Part shown: positions 54,994 through 64,000 of the stretch, piece by piece
Numbering within the stretch: the stretch's first letter is position 1
Layout: each line of letters opens with the position of its first letter
Assembly: GCF_006861655.1 (NCBI RefSeq)
Contig: NZ_SESI01000001.1
Location: 942,328 to 1,006,327, forward strand
Length of the DNA: 64,000 bases
Direction: 5' to 3'
Source of the DNA: Halonotius roseus
GTDB taxonomy: Archaea; Halobacteriota; Halobacteria; Halobacteriales; Haloferacaceae
Program-made: the position numbers and the translations under genes
Notes under the pieces: generated by a model
What the model was told of the DNA's origin: nothing
Database searches by the model: none
Seen by the model: the letters and a program-made list of their open reading frames with translations, nothing else

Positions 54994-55130
54994 CCGACGA
55001 GGAGATCGCCGAGTTTGAGGCAGCGATGGACGAACAGGCCGAACAGCTCCGCGAGGCCCTCGCCGAGGATCTCGGTGGCGATCCAGAGGACTATCGGCGA
55101 AAACCGGTTGCTGACGGTGGTGAAAGCTAG
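54990..55130 (+). CDS. Acidic micro-protein A, 46 residues
   Basis: [20 protein letters not shown] followed by a helix REALAEDLGGDPEDY and a tail VADGGES. Mostly amphipathic helix. Start overlaps the DUF7718-like stop (ATGA). It is a paralogue of the next gene: both share the order TD-E, AMD-Q, REALAEDLGG, PEDY and PVADGG. Confidence 0.75.
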   Translation: MTDEEIAEFEAAMDEQAEQLREALAEDLGGDPEDYRRKPVADGGES

Positions 55131-55138
55131 TGGAACGC

Positions 55139-55306
55139 GTGACAGACGCAGAGTTCGAGGCTCTCCGCGAAGCAATGGACGACCAGCGTGCGGAAATCCG
55201 CGAGGCACTGGCGGAAGACCTCGGTGGCAAGCCCGAAGACTACAACGCCGAAGCACACCTCAACGACCGCGCCGGTGAGCCTGTCGCCGACGGCGGCGAC
55301 CACTAA
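55139..55306 (+). CDS. Acidic micro-protein B, 55 residues
   Basis: VTDAEFEALREAMDDQRAEI then REALAEDLGGKPEDYNAEAH and a tail PVADGGDH. The start is GTG 55139 by alignment with micro-protein A; an in-frame GTG at 55130 overlaps A's stop codon and is a second option. Tandem duplication with divergence is evident. Helical partner proteins of a toxin-like protein often have this size. Confidence 0.72.
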   Translation: MTDAEFEALREAMDDQRAEIREALAEDLGGKPEDYNAEAHLNDRAGEPVADGGDH

Positions 55307-55460
55307 GTTGCGTACTGGATACTGACCGTTTTCTTGTTTAGTCGACGACGGTGTTGGAATAAGAGCAGCCAAACAGCGGGTCAGCCGACTGATCAACTGC
55401 GCCCCCTGGCGGCCTGCGAAAATCGAAGATTTTCGGGCGACCAGAAGCTTCGCTTCTGGT
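55307..55460. other. Hairpin-rich spacer
   Basis: Contains two perfect small hairpins: CGAAAATCGAAGATTTTCG (55417-55435) and CCAGAAGCTTCGCTTCTGG (55441-55459). No ORF. Confidence 0.6.
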
Positions 55461-55736
55461 AGACTGAAAGGGCGAGGCTCTCTCGACGAACCCCGGCGTT
55501 GACGAGAGCTTCGCTCTCGTCCGCACACCAGAAATCTCCGATTTCTGGGGACGACGCAAGCACCGCAACGAGCGAAGCGAGTGAGGAGCACAGCGAGCCG
55601 CGGGAGTTCTGCGAGCCGGGCGGGATCGTAGATCCCGCTGGAAGCCGGCCGTAGGCCGGCGACGAAGCGAGCAGAACCTCGAAAGACGAGCGGAGCGAGT
55701 CTTTCGGCGGTCGAGAGAGCCGAGGGCTTTCTACAC
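55461..55736 (+). repeat. Structured intergenic element, long copy
   Basis: Begins GACTGAAAGGGCGAGGC and ends GCCGAGGGCTTTCTACA, identical to the minus-strand element at 29974-30092. The arms are TCTCTCGAC and GTCGAGAGA instead of AGGCTCG and CGAGCCT, and still complementary. The core (55549-55590) is identical over 41 bases. Inserted hairpins include GACGAGAGCTTCGCTCTCGT and CAGAAATCTCCGATTTCTG before the core, and CGGGATCGTAGATCCCG, GCCGGCCGTAGGCCGGC and GAAAGACGAG.../...GAGTCTTTC after it. No coding ORF. Confidence 0.78.
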
Positions 55737-55822
55737 CTAAGTCACTGATTCAGCTTCTCAACTGACAACCATGTATAGCCGCGAAACACCCATATAGCTG
55801 CCATCCCTTGGTACACTCACAC
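55737..55822. other. Upstream region of the DUF5781-like gene
   Basis: Ordinary upstream sequence. A run AACCATGTATAGCC near 55768-55781 is a weak TATA candidate. No gene seen. Confidence 0.35.
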
Positions 55823-56560
55823 ATGGATGTTCGCGTCCAGGGGACGGTCGCCCCGGATCCGTTTTTGAGCGCGGCCGATCTCCTCGAAACCGAATACAGT
55901 CTCTCACGACCCGTCGAGGTACACATCCGCGAAAACCCAGACGAGCGAACGTGGGCGGCCCACTACGACGACCGCCACGTTCTCAACATCTCCCGACAGG
56001 CGGCCACCAGCGTCCTCGCACGGGAGCTCGCCTTACACGAGTTCGCCCACATGGCCCGCTACGAGCAACGCCATGCCTCCCACACCCAGTCGACCGACGA
56101 AGCCCTGTTTCTCGGGCTGGCCGGCGAGTCGGTCGAACGCCGCAAGCTCGCACACTGCTATCAGATCGCCAACCACATGAAGGATATCTACGCCGACGAT
56201 ATCACCCTCGCCCTCGCACCGGCAACCAAGCTGATCGACTTTTTCGCCTCGAAGCTTGCAACCGCGATCACCGACCAACAAGAGGACAGCAGACAGGGAA
56301 CTCCAGTCGAAACAGAGGGGGCAGATCCGGAGATGACCGTCGTCAACGCCGCCTTCGCCCTGGCGTTGGTCGAACGCCACAGTCTGGTCAGCCCGGAACA
56401 CCGCCTCTACGAGCTGGCCGACACGGCGGCTGCGGCCGCCCCAGGGGTTGATCTCGCGGGCTTCAAACGGCGATTCAAAACGCTGGGTGACGATCCAACG
56501 GAAAGCGAATATCGGAAGTCGCTGGTGGAGATGACGCGGGCGTACGCGACGGCGGAGTAA
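55823..56560 (+). CDS. DUF5781-like protein with HEFAH metal-like motif
   Basis: 245 residues from MDVRVQGTVAPDPFLSAADL. LALHEFAHMARYEQRHASHT carries an HExxH motif, as in zinc peptidases, and SVERRKLAHCYQIANHMKD and YADDITLA follow. This matches a conserved haloarchaeal family I recall as DUF5781. HExxH and the nearby His/Glu suggest metal binding, but catalytic activity is not proven. Confidence 0.82.
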   Translation: MDVRVQGTVAPDPFLSAADLLETEYSLSRPVEVHIRENPDERTWAAHYDDRHVLNISRQAATSVLARELALHEFAHMARYEQRHASHTQSTDEALFLGLAGESVERRKLAHCYQIANHMKDIYADDITLALAPATKLIDFFASKLATAITDQQEDSRQGTPVETEGADPEMTVVNAAFALALVERHSLVSPEHRLYELADTAAAAAPGVDLAGFKRRFKTLGDDPTESEYRKSLVEMTRAYATAE

Positions 56561-56633
56561 CGCAAATCGAGGATAATAAAAACACCACGAGTCCAACGAG
56601 AGACTTTACCCGCAACCGAGAGCAACAGTGGCG

Positions 56634-57884
56634 TTATTCGACGACGGTAGTCACCGATTCTGAGAACGTATCATCACCGCGGAGTTCGATATCAGTAGAG
56701 TACTCGCCACTTTTATTAATATTCTCGACACCATTGAGTACGATATTCATTTCACCACCGACAGTCGTATCCGCATTCGGATCAAGTACGACGGTCGCAG
56801 TTTCCTTGTTTTGAGATGTGACAGAATCGACACCGATAGTCGTTAGACTGTCGTCGTCGCCAACTTCCATTTCAACGGTCACATCGTTAGCAGTGAGACC
56901 ACCAAGCCGGAATCCACGTGATTGGCCCGAATAGTCGAAGAAGACCTCACTGACCTCACCGTTGAAAGTAAATCCAGGGGTACTCCACGTATGTGTCGAG
57001 TTCTTGTCGCCTGCAGTCGCCGGAGCAAGATCAAGACTCCACCCACCGATTACGGACACTGTGGTGCTGGCCGTGTCATTTTCGCTTTGGACATCAATTG
57101 AGACATCCCCACCTTGATCAATCGAATTGGATTCAAGGTTGACCGTCTTGGTCTGGTCATTTGTGAGCGTGACTTGTTTATTATCTTGGCCACTGCCGTC
57201 GACAATTAGATCGATGACTTGACCACCGTCGGCACCAGTATTTTCGATTTCTGCCTCGATGGGAATAGTATTCCCAATAGTAATCTCACTGGGAGAATCA
57301 ATAATTGTAACATTAAATTGTCCAACCCCGCCTGCTGTTGATAATGTGTCTGTGACTGTGAGATTTTCGCCATCATCACGAATAAATGTGAGTTCCGCTG
57401 AATAGTTACCTGTTTCAGGGTTTTCGAAGTTGACGATGTCGATACTGACATTGGTGGAGCCATTGGAATCTACAATCACTTCTTGGCCACCGGTAATCTG
57501 AAACGTTGCCGTCGCACCATTCACGTTTTGAAGGTTAAAAGTAGCCTCACGGCGTCTATCACCCCGATCACTATAAAATTCGATTATAGTTGCACCCTCG
57601 TCAACTGTATCGAATCCGCCACTTCCGTTGAAGTTGTAATCTGCTTGGATCTCTACAATAGTCTGTCCATCCGAAGTAAACGGCATACCATCCCACGTAT
57701 GTGTAGTTGTTTCAAATTCAGTAGTATCGACAGCTTCTAATTTGGCATTAATTTCTTTTTCAGCGAGAACTCGAAAATCCGCTGCCGTCGATACAGCATC
57801 CGCGAGGCTGGCGTTCGTCGCGGTTGTCCCGAGGCTCAGTGTCGCAAGCAGCCCGCCGCCGAGGATGAAGTTTCGTCGTTTCAT
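56634..57884 (-). CDS. Tat-exported surface protein with Ig-like repeats
   Basis: 416 residues. N-terminal Tat signal KRRNFILGGGLLATLSLG. The rest is beta-sandwich-like, rich in Thr, Asp, Asn and Ser: ITGGQEVIVDSNGSTNVSID, PSEITIGNTIPIEAEIENTG (a CARDB-type segment) and ATVVLDPNADTTVGGEMNIV. No enzyme motif. Base composition is more AT-rich than its neighbours, especially 57100-57750, suggesting acquisition. It sits between the DUF5781-like gene and rpsG, interrupting the usual str-operon neighbourhood. Confidence 0.72.
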   Translation of the reverse strand: MKRRNFILGGGLLATLSLGTTATNASLADAVSTAADFRVLAEKEINAKLEAVDTTEFETTTHTWDGMPFTSDGQTIVEIQADYNFNGSGGFDTVDEGATIIEFYSDRGDRRREATFNLQNVNGATATFQITGGQEVIVDSNGSTNVSIDIVNFENPETGNYSAELTFIRDDGENLTVTDTLSTAGGVGQFNVTIIDSPSEITIGNTIPIEAEIENTGADGGQVIDLIVDGSGQDNKQVTLTNDQTKTVNLESNSIDQGGDVSIDVQSENDTASTTVSVIGGWSLDLAPATAGDKNSTHTWSTPGFTFNGEVSEVFFDYSGQSRGFRLGGLTANDVTVEMEVGDDDSLTTIGVDSVTSQNKETATVVLDPNADTTVGGEMNIVLNGVENINKSGEYSTDIELRGDDTFSESVTTVVE

Positions 57885-58070
57885 CGATATGAGTGGCCGA
57901 TGACGCTGCCCGGTGGCGTTAGTTCGGCCGGAGAGTGATCACTATTCGGACTGTAGCTACATAGCTTTTGGTATGTGGGTTGTTCCCGTAACAAAGACCA
58001 AGGCGAGCCCTGTCGAATCCCTACCATCGACCCCGACACCTGCCCGCTGGTAGGCGAATCGAGTATGTTC
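57885..58070. other. Intergenic, no gene seen
   Basis: 186 bases upstream of the exported-protein gene and downstream of rpsG. I see no ORF. Confidence 0.35.
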
Positions 58071-58077
58071 AAAAAAA
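58071..58077 (-). terminator. Oligo-T terminator after rpsG
   Basis: Seven consecutive T on the minus strand, 13 bases past the rpsG stop; end of the rpo-nusA-rpsL-rpsG unit. Confidence 0.55.
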
Positions 58078-58089
58078 CGGCGTCCGGTA

Positions 58090-58728
58090 TCAGCGAGCCG
58101 CAGCCGCAACGCGTTCCCGCTCTTCTTTCTGGGTGATCGAGTAGCTTTCCACGTCGTAGTCGGCCGCACCGATCAGCTGGTGGGCCAGTGCCTCGGAGGC
58201 GTCGGTCGGCGATTTGTAGCTGCCGTTGTGGGTGCCCTGGGCGATGAACTTCAGTGCCTCATCGACCCGTCGCTGCGGGGCCACGTCGACGGCTTTCGGC
58301 ACCGAGATCCCGCCGTATTTCAGGCGCACCGTCTCCTCGCGTGGGGCGGCGTTTTCGACCGCGGTAACGAGCACCTGCACCGGGTTTTCGTCGGTCTGCT
58401 CGTGTACCGTCTCGAAGGCATCCTTGACGATGTTGGCCGCCTGCTGTTTCTTGCCGGTGTTGTCCTCGGTCTGCATCAGTCGGTTGATCAGCCGCTCGGC
58501 GATCGAGATCTCGCTTTTCTCGAACTGCTTGGCGGCGTGTCGACCCATCGTGTGAGCGATCGGCGTCACGTTGATGTACCGCTTCGTGCTGGGATCGTTG
58601 TACTCGATCTCCGCGACCGACCAGACACCGAACAGTTTCGCGCCATCGTCGACGACTTCCTCGTCGGCCTCGTCGGCCGCAGCCTCGTCGACTGTCTCGT
58701 CGTCGGGTGTGGCTTCGCTTTCGGACAT
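58090..58728 (-). CDS. rpsG: 30S ribosomal protein S7
   Basis: 212 residues with an acidic haloarchaeal N-terminal extension, then KLFGVWSVAEIEYNDPSTKR, PIAHTMGRHAAKQF, RLINRLMQTEDNTGKKQQ, ENPVQVLVTAVENAAPREET and QRRVDEALKFIAQG. Binds 16S rRNA in the head. Its ATG overlaps the rpsL stop by one base. Confidence 0.97.
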   Translation of the reverse strand: MSESEATPDDETVDEAAADEADEEVVDDGAKLFGVWSVAEIEYNDPSTKRYINVTPIAHTMGRHAAKQFEKSEISIAERLINRLMQTEDNTGKKQQAANIVKDAFETVHEQTDENPVQVLVTAVENAAPREETVRLKYGGISVPKAVDVAPQRRVDEALKFIAQGTHNGSYKSPTDASEALAHQLIGAADYDVESYSITQKEERERVAAAAR

Positions 58729-59156
58729 TATCGCACCGGTTTCTCGGCGTTGCCGCGAACGAGTTCGATCATCGAGACGCCGTTGACCTTCTCGACTTTG
58801 TAGTTGACACCCGAAAGGTCGCCCATCGCGCGACCCTTCGCGCCGCCGATCCCTGCGATCGTGACCTCGTCGTGTTCGTCAATGAACGAGATCGCGCCGT
58901 CACCGGGACAGAACGCGGTGACCTGTTTGCCGTTTTTGATCAGCTGCACCCGGACGCATTTCCGGATCGCGGAGTTCGGTTGCTTTGCCTCGATGCCGAC
59001 CTTTTCGAGGACGATGCCGCGGCCCTGCGGCGCGCCCTCAAGCGGGTCGGACTTTTTCTTGAGCCCGCGCTCGCGTCGAGCGTACTCCGAGTCAGACCAG
59101 CGTCGCTGCTGCCGGTCTTTCTTGAGCTTGCGGGCGGCGTATTTGCCGTTTGCCAT
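58728..59156 (-). CDS. rpsL: 30S ribosomal protein S12
   Basis: 142 residues from [20 protein letters not shown]. Blocks [40 protein letters not shown] and [18 protein letters not shown]. Decoding-centre protein. Further in-frame upstream codons are in the intergenic space and not used. Confidence 0.97.
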   Translation of the reverse strand: MANGKYAARKLKKDRQQRRWSDSEYARRERGLKKKSDPLEGAPQGRGIVLEKVGIEAKQPNSAIRKCVRVQLIKNGKQVTAFCPGDGAISFIDEHDEVTIAGIGGAKGRAMGDLSGVNYKVEKVNGVSMIELVRGNAEKPVR

Positions 59157-59334
59157 GTGACCGCTCTTCCGGACGCGGCTACTTAAGCATCCCTTTTTCG
59201 AGGCGGCGAAACGGGCTGAGACCGCTCCGGAGGGGTCGCTAATCGGATTTGAAGACGTTTTACAATCTGTCGCTGACGACCGCAAAGATCCGTGGAGGCG
59301 GTAAGCGTCGTTTACAGCGCGCCAGCGGCAGCGA
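59157..59334. other. Intergenic between rpsL and nusA-like gene
   Basis: 178 bases. Likely carries an internal promoter for rpsL-rpsG; no ORF seen. Confidence 0.4.
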
Positions 59335-59754
59335 TCATGTGAGTTGAATGTCGTCGATCTCGTAATGTCGCTCGGCCAGCTTGCGGGCCGTCTCGATCCG
59401 GCGGCCATCGCCCCCGATGGCGATCCCGCGGTCGGCTTCGACGACCTCGACGTAGGCAACCCGATCGCCCTGTTCGGAGATCGTCACCCCACGTACCGCC
59501 GCCGGCGACAGCGTGCTCTCGACGAACGCCGCGGGCGTGTCGGCGTCGGCGATCAGCTCGATCTCCCGGCCGAGCTTCTCCTCGACGCGCTCGACGGTGT
59601 GGCCGTCGGGGCCGATCGCATCCGCCATCTCGTCGGCCGGGATAACGAAGACAACGCGGTCGTCCTCGACGAGACAGTCCCGGGGGTTGATGTCGGTCGC
59701 CTCGGCGAACAGCCGCATGAACCGCTTTGCGTCTGCCGACAGGGTGACCCGCAT
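59335..59754 (-). CDS. nusA: NusA-like KH-domain transcription factor
   Basis: 139 residues comprising two KH domains: [20 protein letters not shown] and [20 protein letters not shown] with the GDG/GPDG loops. The archaeal NusA-like protein lacks the S1 and N-terminal domains of bacterial NusA. It lies in the conserved order between rpoA2 and rpsL. Confidence 0.93.
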   Translation of the reverse strand: MRVTLSADAKRFMRLFAEATDINPRDCLVEDDRVVFVIPADEMADAIGPDGHTVERVEEKLGREIELIADADTPAAFVESTLSPAAVRGVTISEQGDRVAYVEVVEADRGIAIGGDGRRIETARKLAERHYEIDDIQLT

Positions 59755-59756
59755 CG

Positions 59757-60965
59757 TCAGTCGTCAGCCGGCGATGTCTCCATCGACCCCATCCGGAGCT
59801 TCACGTCGCCGGTGCCGATCGAGACCGGTTTGCCCGCGATGACGTTCTCGATGATCCCGTTGAGATCGTCGCTCTCGCCGTGGATCGCGGCATCCAGCAG
59901 GTGGTTGACCGTGACCTCGAACGCAGCCCGCGCGAGCACGGAGTCCTTCGAGCCGGAGATGCCGTGGCGGCCGATCGACTCGATGGTGCCCTCGTTGGTC
60001 ATGATGTCAGCCACGAGCATCAGGTGTCGAACGTTCACGTCGTCGAGACCCTGCTCGCGGAGCGTATCGATCGTCTCGTTGATGATCGCCTCGCGGGCAG
60101 CTTCGATGCCAAGCTCCTCGTTGATCTCGTGGATGTTGTTACAGGTCGAGCGACTGGCATCGACACCCTCGATCCGGAGCACGTCGCCGAAGGCCGACCC
60201 CTCGGTGTAGAGGACGAACTCCTCGCCGTCGTCGAGCTCTTCCTTGCGGATGACGACGCGGCTGATATCCTCGATCCCCTTGAAGACGATCTCCCGGAGC
60301 TCCTCGACCAGCTGGAGTAGCTCCCGGTAGCTCGGCTCGCTGGGGCCGAACTCGATGGCCATCCCCTGATGGCGAGTGTCGACACCGAGGGCATCCTCGA
60401 TGGTTTCGGCGATCTCCTCGGCGATCGGCTCGGCGGCGTCAACGGTCGGCCACCGCTCCAACAGCGTCTCCTCGTTGAGATCGATCCGGACGACCATGTC
60501 GGCGACGTTCGTCGACACGTCGCCGAGCGCGAGGATCTTCGTCGCCTCAAGCGCCCAGACGACCTCGCGGGCCTTCTCGCGGTTTTCGGCGTATTCGTCT
60601 TCGAGATACACCGTCATCATCGGCGTGTCGGGCTCCTTGCGGGCGTCGACCAGCTCGATGAGCCGCGGCAGCCCCTGTGTCACGTCGATCTCGGCGACAC
60701 CGGCGTAGTGGAAGGTGTTCATCGTCATCTGGGTGCCGGGTTCGCCGATCGATTGCGCCGACACCGTGCCGGCGGGCTCCAGCGGCTCGATCCGGGCGTC
60801 GAGATACTCCGCCTCGACGGCGCGGGCGATCTCGTCGGCCTGCTCGGTCGAAACACCCTCTCGACCCTCGATGGTGTCGTACACCCGCCGCCGGAGGCGA
60901 CGCGGAAGCTCGGTGTCCTCGACGACGGCTTTGATGTCGTCGGTGACGTGGTCGTACTCAGTCAT
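59757..60965 (-). CDS. rpoA2: RNA polymerase subunit A''
   Basis: 402 residues from [20 protein letters not shown]. Carries [15 protein letters not shown] (trigger-loop/bridge region) and [20 protein letters not shown], with [20 protein letters not shown] near the end. C-terminal half of the largest subunit (beta' equivalent). Its start overlaps the rpoA1 stop by eight bases. Confidence 0.97.
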   Translation of the reverse strand: MTEYDHVTDDIKAVVEDTELPRRLRRRVYDTIEGREGVSTEQADEIARAVEAEYLDARIEPLEPAGTVSAQSIGEPGTQMTMNTFHYAGVAEIDVTQGLPRLIELVDARKEPDTPMMTVYLEDEYAENREKAREVVWALEATKILALGDVSTNVADMVVRIDLNEETLLERWPTVDAAEPIAEEIAETIEDALGVDTRHQGMAIEFGPSEPSYRELLQLVEELREIVFKGIEDISRVVIRKEELDDGEEFVLYTEGSAFGDVLRIEGVDASRSTCNNIHEINEELGIEAAREAIINETIDTLREQGLDDVNVRHLMLVADIMTNEGTIESIGRHGISGSKDSVLARAAFEVTVNHLLDAAIHGESDDLNGIIENVIAGKPVSIGTGDVKLRMGSMETSPADD

Positions 60966-63879
60966 CGGACTCCACCTCCGAGGACAGCGCGGTGTCAGTG
61001 TGCTCCGAGAGGTTTGTCGGCGGCTCGGAGGGGCTGAGGAACGCCTCCTTTTCGCTTTCGCTGTCGAACTCGGCGTCAACGACGCGATCGGTGATCCCCT
61101 CAACGTCGACCTCGAAGTCCTCGCTGGAGGAGACCTTCACCGGCGAGGTGCCGTCCTCGCCGAACTCGAACTGGACGACACGGTCGGAGGTATCCCGAAC
61201 CGTGCCGTCGTACTGCACCTCAAGCTCCGAGAGCGCGTTGATCAGGCGTCGCTGCAGGTAGCCGGATTTCGAGGTACGGACAGCCGTATCGACCAGCCCT
61301 TCGCGGCCACCCATCGCGTGGAAGAAGAACTCCCGCGGGGTCAGCCCGCCGCGGTAGGAGTTTTCGACGAAGCCGTGGGCTTCCGCCGAGAGATCGTTTG
61401 GCTCGTAGTGAGCCAGCGTCCGATCCTCGTAGCCGCGGTTGATCCGCTCGCCGCGGACTGCCTGTTGGCCGACACAGCCGGCCATCTGCGTGAGGTTCAG
61501 CATCGAGCCACGCGCCCCCGAGCGAGCCATCACGACCGCCGGGTTGTCGTCGTCGAAGTGTTCCTCGGCGATCTCACCCGCGGAATCCCGGGCCTTGCCG
61601 AGCGTTTGCATGATCTTCATCTCCAGGGTCTCATCGACCGTCCGACCGGGCAGCGATTCGAGATCGCCGGCCCGGTAGGTGTCGATCAGCTCCTCGATCC
61701 GGTCGTAGGCGTTGTCGATGGCCTCGTCGACCTGCTCGTCGGCGACCGGCGGGATCGATTCGTCGTCGATCCCGATCGAGAAGCCGAAATGCATGATCGA
61801 TCGCATCGCCAACGCGGCGACCTCGTTGATGAAGACCCGCGCCCGCGTCTCGGAGTGTTTCTTCACGATGGTGTCGACGATCTCGCCGCCGAACGCGCCG
61901 ACAGCGTCCTCGTCGATCGTCCCCTGTTTGAGCTGGCCGTCCTCGATGACGACCTGATCGCCGGCCGAGGAATCGAATTCGAGGTTCAGCTCATCGGGCA
62001 ACAGCAGCGAGAAGACGGTGCGACCGCTCCAGTAAGGGCCGTTTTCGTCCTCGCCGTCGGGGTCGGGCAGTTCGTCGACCTGTGTCGCCCGCAGGAGGTC
62101 GAGCGCCTGGGTCTCGGTGAAGTTGGGGTTGTCGTGGGTGAGCAGGTAGGTACCCGAGATGTGATCCTGGATCGCGCCGATGATGTTCTCGCCAAATCTC
62201 GGCGAGAGGATCTGTTCCTGCACGCGCATCAGCACGCGCGCCTCGGCGCGGGATTCCTCGGTCTGGAGGGCGTGCATGTTCATCTCGTCGCCGTCGAAGT
62301 CGGCGTTGTACGGCGGACAGACCGTCGTGTTGAGCCGGAACGTCTTGTACGGCATCACGACGACCTCGTGGGCCATAATCGACATCCGGTGGAGCGACGG
62401 CTGGCGGTTGAAGATCACGATGTCGCCGTCGATCAGATGGCGGTTGACCTCCCAGCCGGCATCGATCTTTGTGGCGAGTTCCTCGCAGTTCTTCTCAGTG
62501 ACTTTGAGGCGGCGGCCGTCAGGCCGTTTGACGTAGTTCGCGCCGGGGTGGGTTTCCGGCCCGTTGGCGACGTACTGCTTGGCCTCCTCGATGGTGCGGT
62601 CGGTGACGTTGATCGTGATCGTCATCTCGCTGGCGACGCGGTCGGGCACGCCGACCTCGTTGAGACTCAGCGTCGGATCCGGCGAGATGACGGTTCGCGC
62701 CGAGAAGTTGACGCGTTTGCCCGACAGACTGCCACGGAAGCGACCCTCCTTGCCCTTGAGTCGCTGACTGAGGGTCTTCAGGGGGCGACCCGAGCGGTGT
62801 CGGGCGGGCGGCGTCCCCGAGATCTCGTTGTCGACGAAGGTGGTAACGTGGTACTGCAACAGCTCCCAAAGATCCTCGATGATGAGCTGGGGCGCACCGG
62901 CCTCGCGGTTCTCCATAAACCGCTGGTTGATCCGGATGATGTCGACCAGCTTGTGGGTGAGGTCGTCCTCGGATCGCTGGCCGTTGTCCAGCGTGATCGA
63001 TGGCCGGGCGGTCACCGGCGGGACGGGGAGGACGGTCATGATCATCCACTCCGGCCGGGAGTCGGCGGCGTCGATGCCGAGCACCGCAATATCCTCGTCG
63101 GGGATCTGCTCGAACCAATCGCGGATATCGCTCGGCATCAGCTTGTTCATGTCCTCCTCGGTGAGGTCAACGTCGAGAGCCTTCTCAAGTGCGCGACGAC
63201 CCTCGTCGCGCGGCCGGAACTCGCCGCCGAGGATCTGGTTGATGCGGTCGAGTGGGATGCCGGTTTCGTCGGAGAGTGCCTGCGGGCTCATCCCCTCGTC
63301 GTCTTCGTCGTCCTCGTCGGGCTGCATCGCCTCGGCGATGATCTCCGAATACTCGCCGGACAGGACGTTTTGAACCTCGTAGTAGGTCGTCGGCTTCTCG
63401 TGTTTGATGTCGGCCTGGGGCTCGCCACAGTGCGGGCAGCTGCCGGCCTTGCGGGCCTGTCGGACAGCCGCCTTCAGCACGGTGTCGGGATCCTTGCCGA
63501 GATCCTCAGCGCGGTCGAGCTCATCGCGGAACTCCTCCATCTCCATCTCGGTGAGCGTCAGCCGGCCGCACTCCCGACAGGTCGCTCGCAGGAGCCGCCG
63601 GATGAGCGTCGTAAAGCCGACGTGGATGACCGGTGCAGCGAGTTCGATGTGGCCGAAGTGGCCGGGACACGAGCCGGAGTGTTGACCACAGGTTCGGCAT
63701 TCGAGACCGGGGTCGATCACGCCGAGCCGTGGATCCATCAGCCCCATGTCGATGGGGTAGCCGTCGTCGTCGTAGGTGTCGGCCGTGATCACTTTCGTCG
63801 CCGAGATGTCACGGTACGTCTCGGGATCCATCAGTCCGAAATCGATCCCGCCGAGCTGTTTGGGTGTTTGCATTGACAT
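60958..63879 (-). CDS. rpoA1: RNA polymerase subunit A'
   Basis: 973 residues starting [20 protein letters not shown] (an ATG two codons later, 63873, is also possible). N-terminal zinc site [27 protein letters not shown], and the catalytic Mg motif [13 protein letters not shown]. Other landmarks are [16 protein letters not shown] and [12 protein letters not shown]-terminal portion of the largest subunit. Confidence 0.97.
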   Translation of the reverse strand: MSMQTPKQLGGIDFGLMDPETYRDISATKVITADTYDDDGYPIDMGLMDPRLGVIDPGLECRTCGQHSGSCPGHFGHIELAAPVIHVGFTTLIRRLLRATCRECGRLTLTEMEMEEFRDELDRAEDLGKDPDTVLKAAVRQARKAGSCPHCGEPQADIKHEKPTTYYEVQNVLSGEYSEIIAEAMQPDEDDEDDEGMSPQALSDETGIPLDRINQILGGEFRPRDEGRRALEKALDVDLTEEDMNKLMPSDIRDWFEQIPDEDIAVLGIDAADSRPEWMIMTVLPVPPVTARPSITLDNGQRSEDDLTHKLVDIIRINQRFMENREAGAPQLIIEDLWELLQYHVTTFVDNEISGTPPARHRSGRPLKTLSQRLKGKEGRFRGSLSGKRVNFSARTVISPDPTLSLNEVGVPDRVASEMTITINVTDRTIEEAKQYVANGPETHPGANYVKRPDGRRLKVTEKNCEELATKIDAGWEVNRHLIDGDIVIFNRQPSLHRMSIMAHEVVVMPYKTFRLNTTVCPPYNADFDGDEMNMHALQTEESRAEARVLMRVQEQILSPRFGENIIGAIQDHISGTYLLTHDNPNFTETQALDLLRATQVDELPDPDGEDENGPYWSGRTVFSLLLPDELNLEFDSSAGDQVVIEDGQLKQGTIDEDAVGAFGGEIVDTIVKKHSETRARVFINEVAALAMRSIMHFGFSIGIDDESIPPVADEQVDEAIDNAYDRIEELIDTYRAGDLESLPGRTVDETLEMKIMQTLGKARDSAGEIAEEHFDDDNPAVVMARSGARGSMLNLTQMAGCVGQQAVRGERINRGYEDRTLAHYEPNDLSAEAHGFVENSYRGGLTPREFFFHAMGGREGLVDTAVRTSKSGYLQRRLINALSELEVQYDGTVRDTSDRVVQFEFGEDGTSPVKVSSSEDFEVDVEGITDRVVDAEFDSESEKEAFLSPSEPPTNLSEHTDTALSSEVESDD

Positions 63880-63885
63880 TGTATC

Positions 63886-64000
63886 TTAGACCGCGTCTTC
63901 GAGTTCGAGGGTTGGTCGGATGCCGAGCGCCATCATCTCATCAAGGAGGAGCTTGAACGCGTAGCTCACGTCGAGTTCGTGGATGTTGTCCTCGCTGCCG
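63886..64000 (-). CDS. rpoB1: RNA polymerase subunit B', C-terminal end (partial)
   Basis: Only the last 37 codons are inside the window; they read ...SEDNIHELDVSYAFKLLLDE followed by MMALGIRPTLELEDAV and stop. This matches the beta-subunit C-terminal clamp helix. The order B'-A'-A''-nusA is standard. Confidence 0.93.
   Translation of the reverse strand, partial: GSEDNIHELDVSYAFKLLLDEMMALGIRPTLELEDAV

Noticed and set aside
60715..63876. 1053-codon plus-strand ORF opposite rpoA1/rpoA2
   Set aside because: Antisense shadow of two highly conserved polymerase genes.
60958..63879. Intein in polymerase or elongation-factor genes
   Set aside because: Lengths of RpoA1 (973), EF-2 (728) and EF-1alpha (421) are normal, and motifs are continuous.

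Overview
The window is a haloarchaeal (class Halobacteria) chromosome segment. The predicted proteins are very acidic, GC is high, and most genes have an archaeal TATA box about 25-28 bases before a start codon with no leader. It carries archaellins, cdrL-cdrS-ftsZ2, a TrmB-type sugar regulator, split RNA polymerase A'/A'' genes and archaeal EF-1alpha and EF-2. I cannot name a genus from sequence alone.

Layout: 1-9.8 kb is housekeeping (zinc-ribbon protein, DUF5305-like membrane protein, riboflavin synthase, an M24-like protein with altered metal ligands next to a UvrD/Rep helicase, HVO_0416-type zinc finger, M32 carboxypeptidase, M20 peptidase). 9.9-11.7 kb holds two tandem archaellins with duplicated promoters. 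11.7-22.2 kb has a PIN-ATPase-KH protein and then a central-carbon/carbohydrate block: citrate synthase, GH27 alpha-galactosidase, divergent GH15 glucoamylase and GH13 amylase, and a TrmB regulator; a TrmB-type site lies directly before citrate synthase. 22.2-26.3 kb has an HTH/TumE-like pair and the proline operon proC-proB-proA. 26.6-30 kb has a CBS protein, Rio2 kinase, HicBA toxin-antitoxin pair and a DUF4392 protein. 30.2-34.5 kb is a TAXI-TRAP transporter operon (binding protein, DUF1850, fused permease). 34.6-41.2 kb has an MBL-like protein, endonuclease IV with a methyltransferase, a DUF7095-like protein, NcsA, and the cell-division locus cdrL-cdrS-ftsZ2.

41.3-44.5 kb, between tRNA-Tyr and tRNA-Ala, is a small accessory island: a frameshifted MazF/PemK-like toxin with its winged-helix partner, a VapBC pair with a palindromic operator, a tiny ORF, and an AT-richer zinc-ribbon protein with a possible C-terminal HEPN-type motif. 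44.5-64 kb is the translation/transcription block on the minus strand (rpoB', rpoA1, rpoA2, nusA-like, rpsL, rpsG, fusA, tuf, rpsJ). It is interleaved with homoserine dehydrogenase/ACT, a membrane-anchored winged-helix protein beside a secreted coiled-coil protein, a small operon with two tandem acidic micro-proteins, a DUF5781-like protein and an AT-richer Tat-exported protein.

The most unusual features not explained by genes are: (i) a structured intergenic element present twice in opposite orientation (about 29974-30092 and 55461-55736), with identical ends and core, covarying arms and extra hairpins in one copy; (ii) tandem degenerate copies of the final codons of the PIN-ATPase gene running past its stop; (iii) four GTAAGAC heptamers, two as a palindrome, in the cdrS-ftsZ2 promoter; (iv) the zinc-ribbon/HEPN-like gene in the tRNA-bounded island; and (v) an M24-family protein whose two metal-binding Asp residues are both His.
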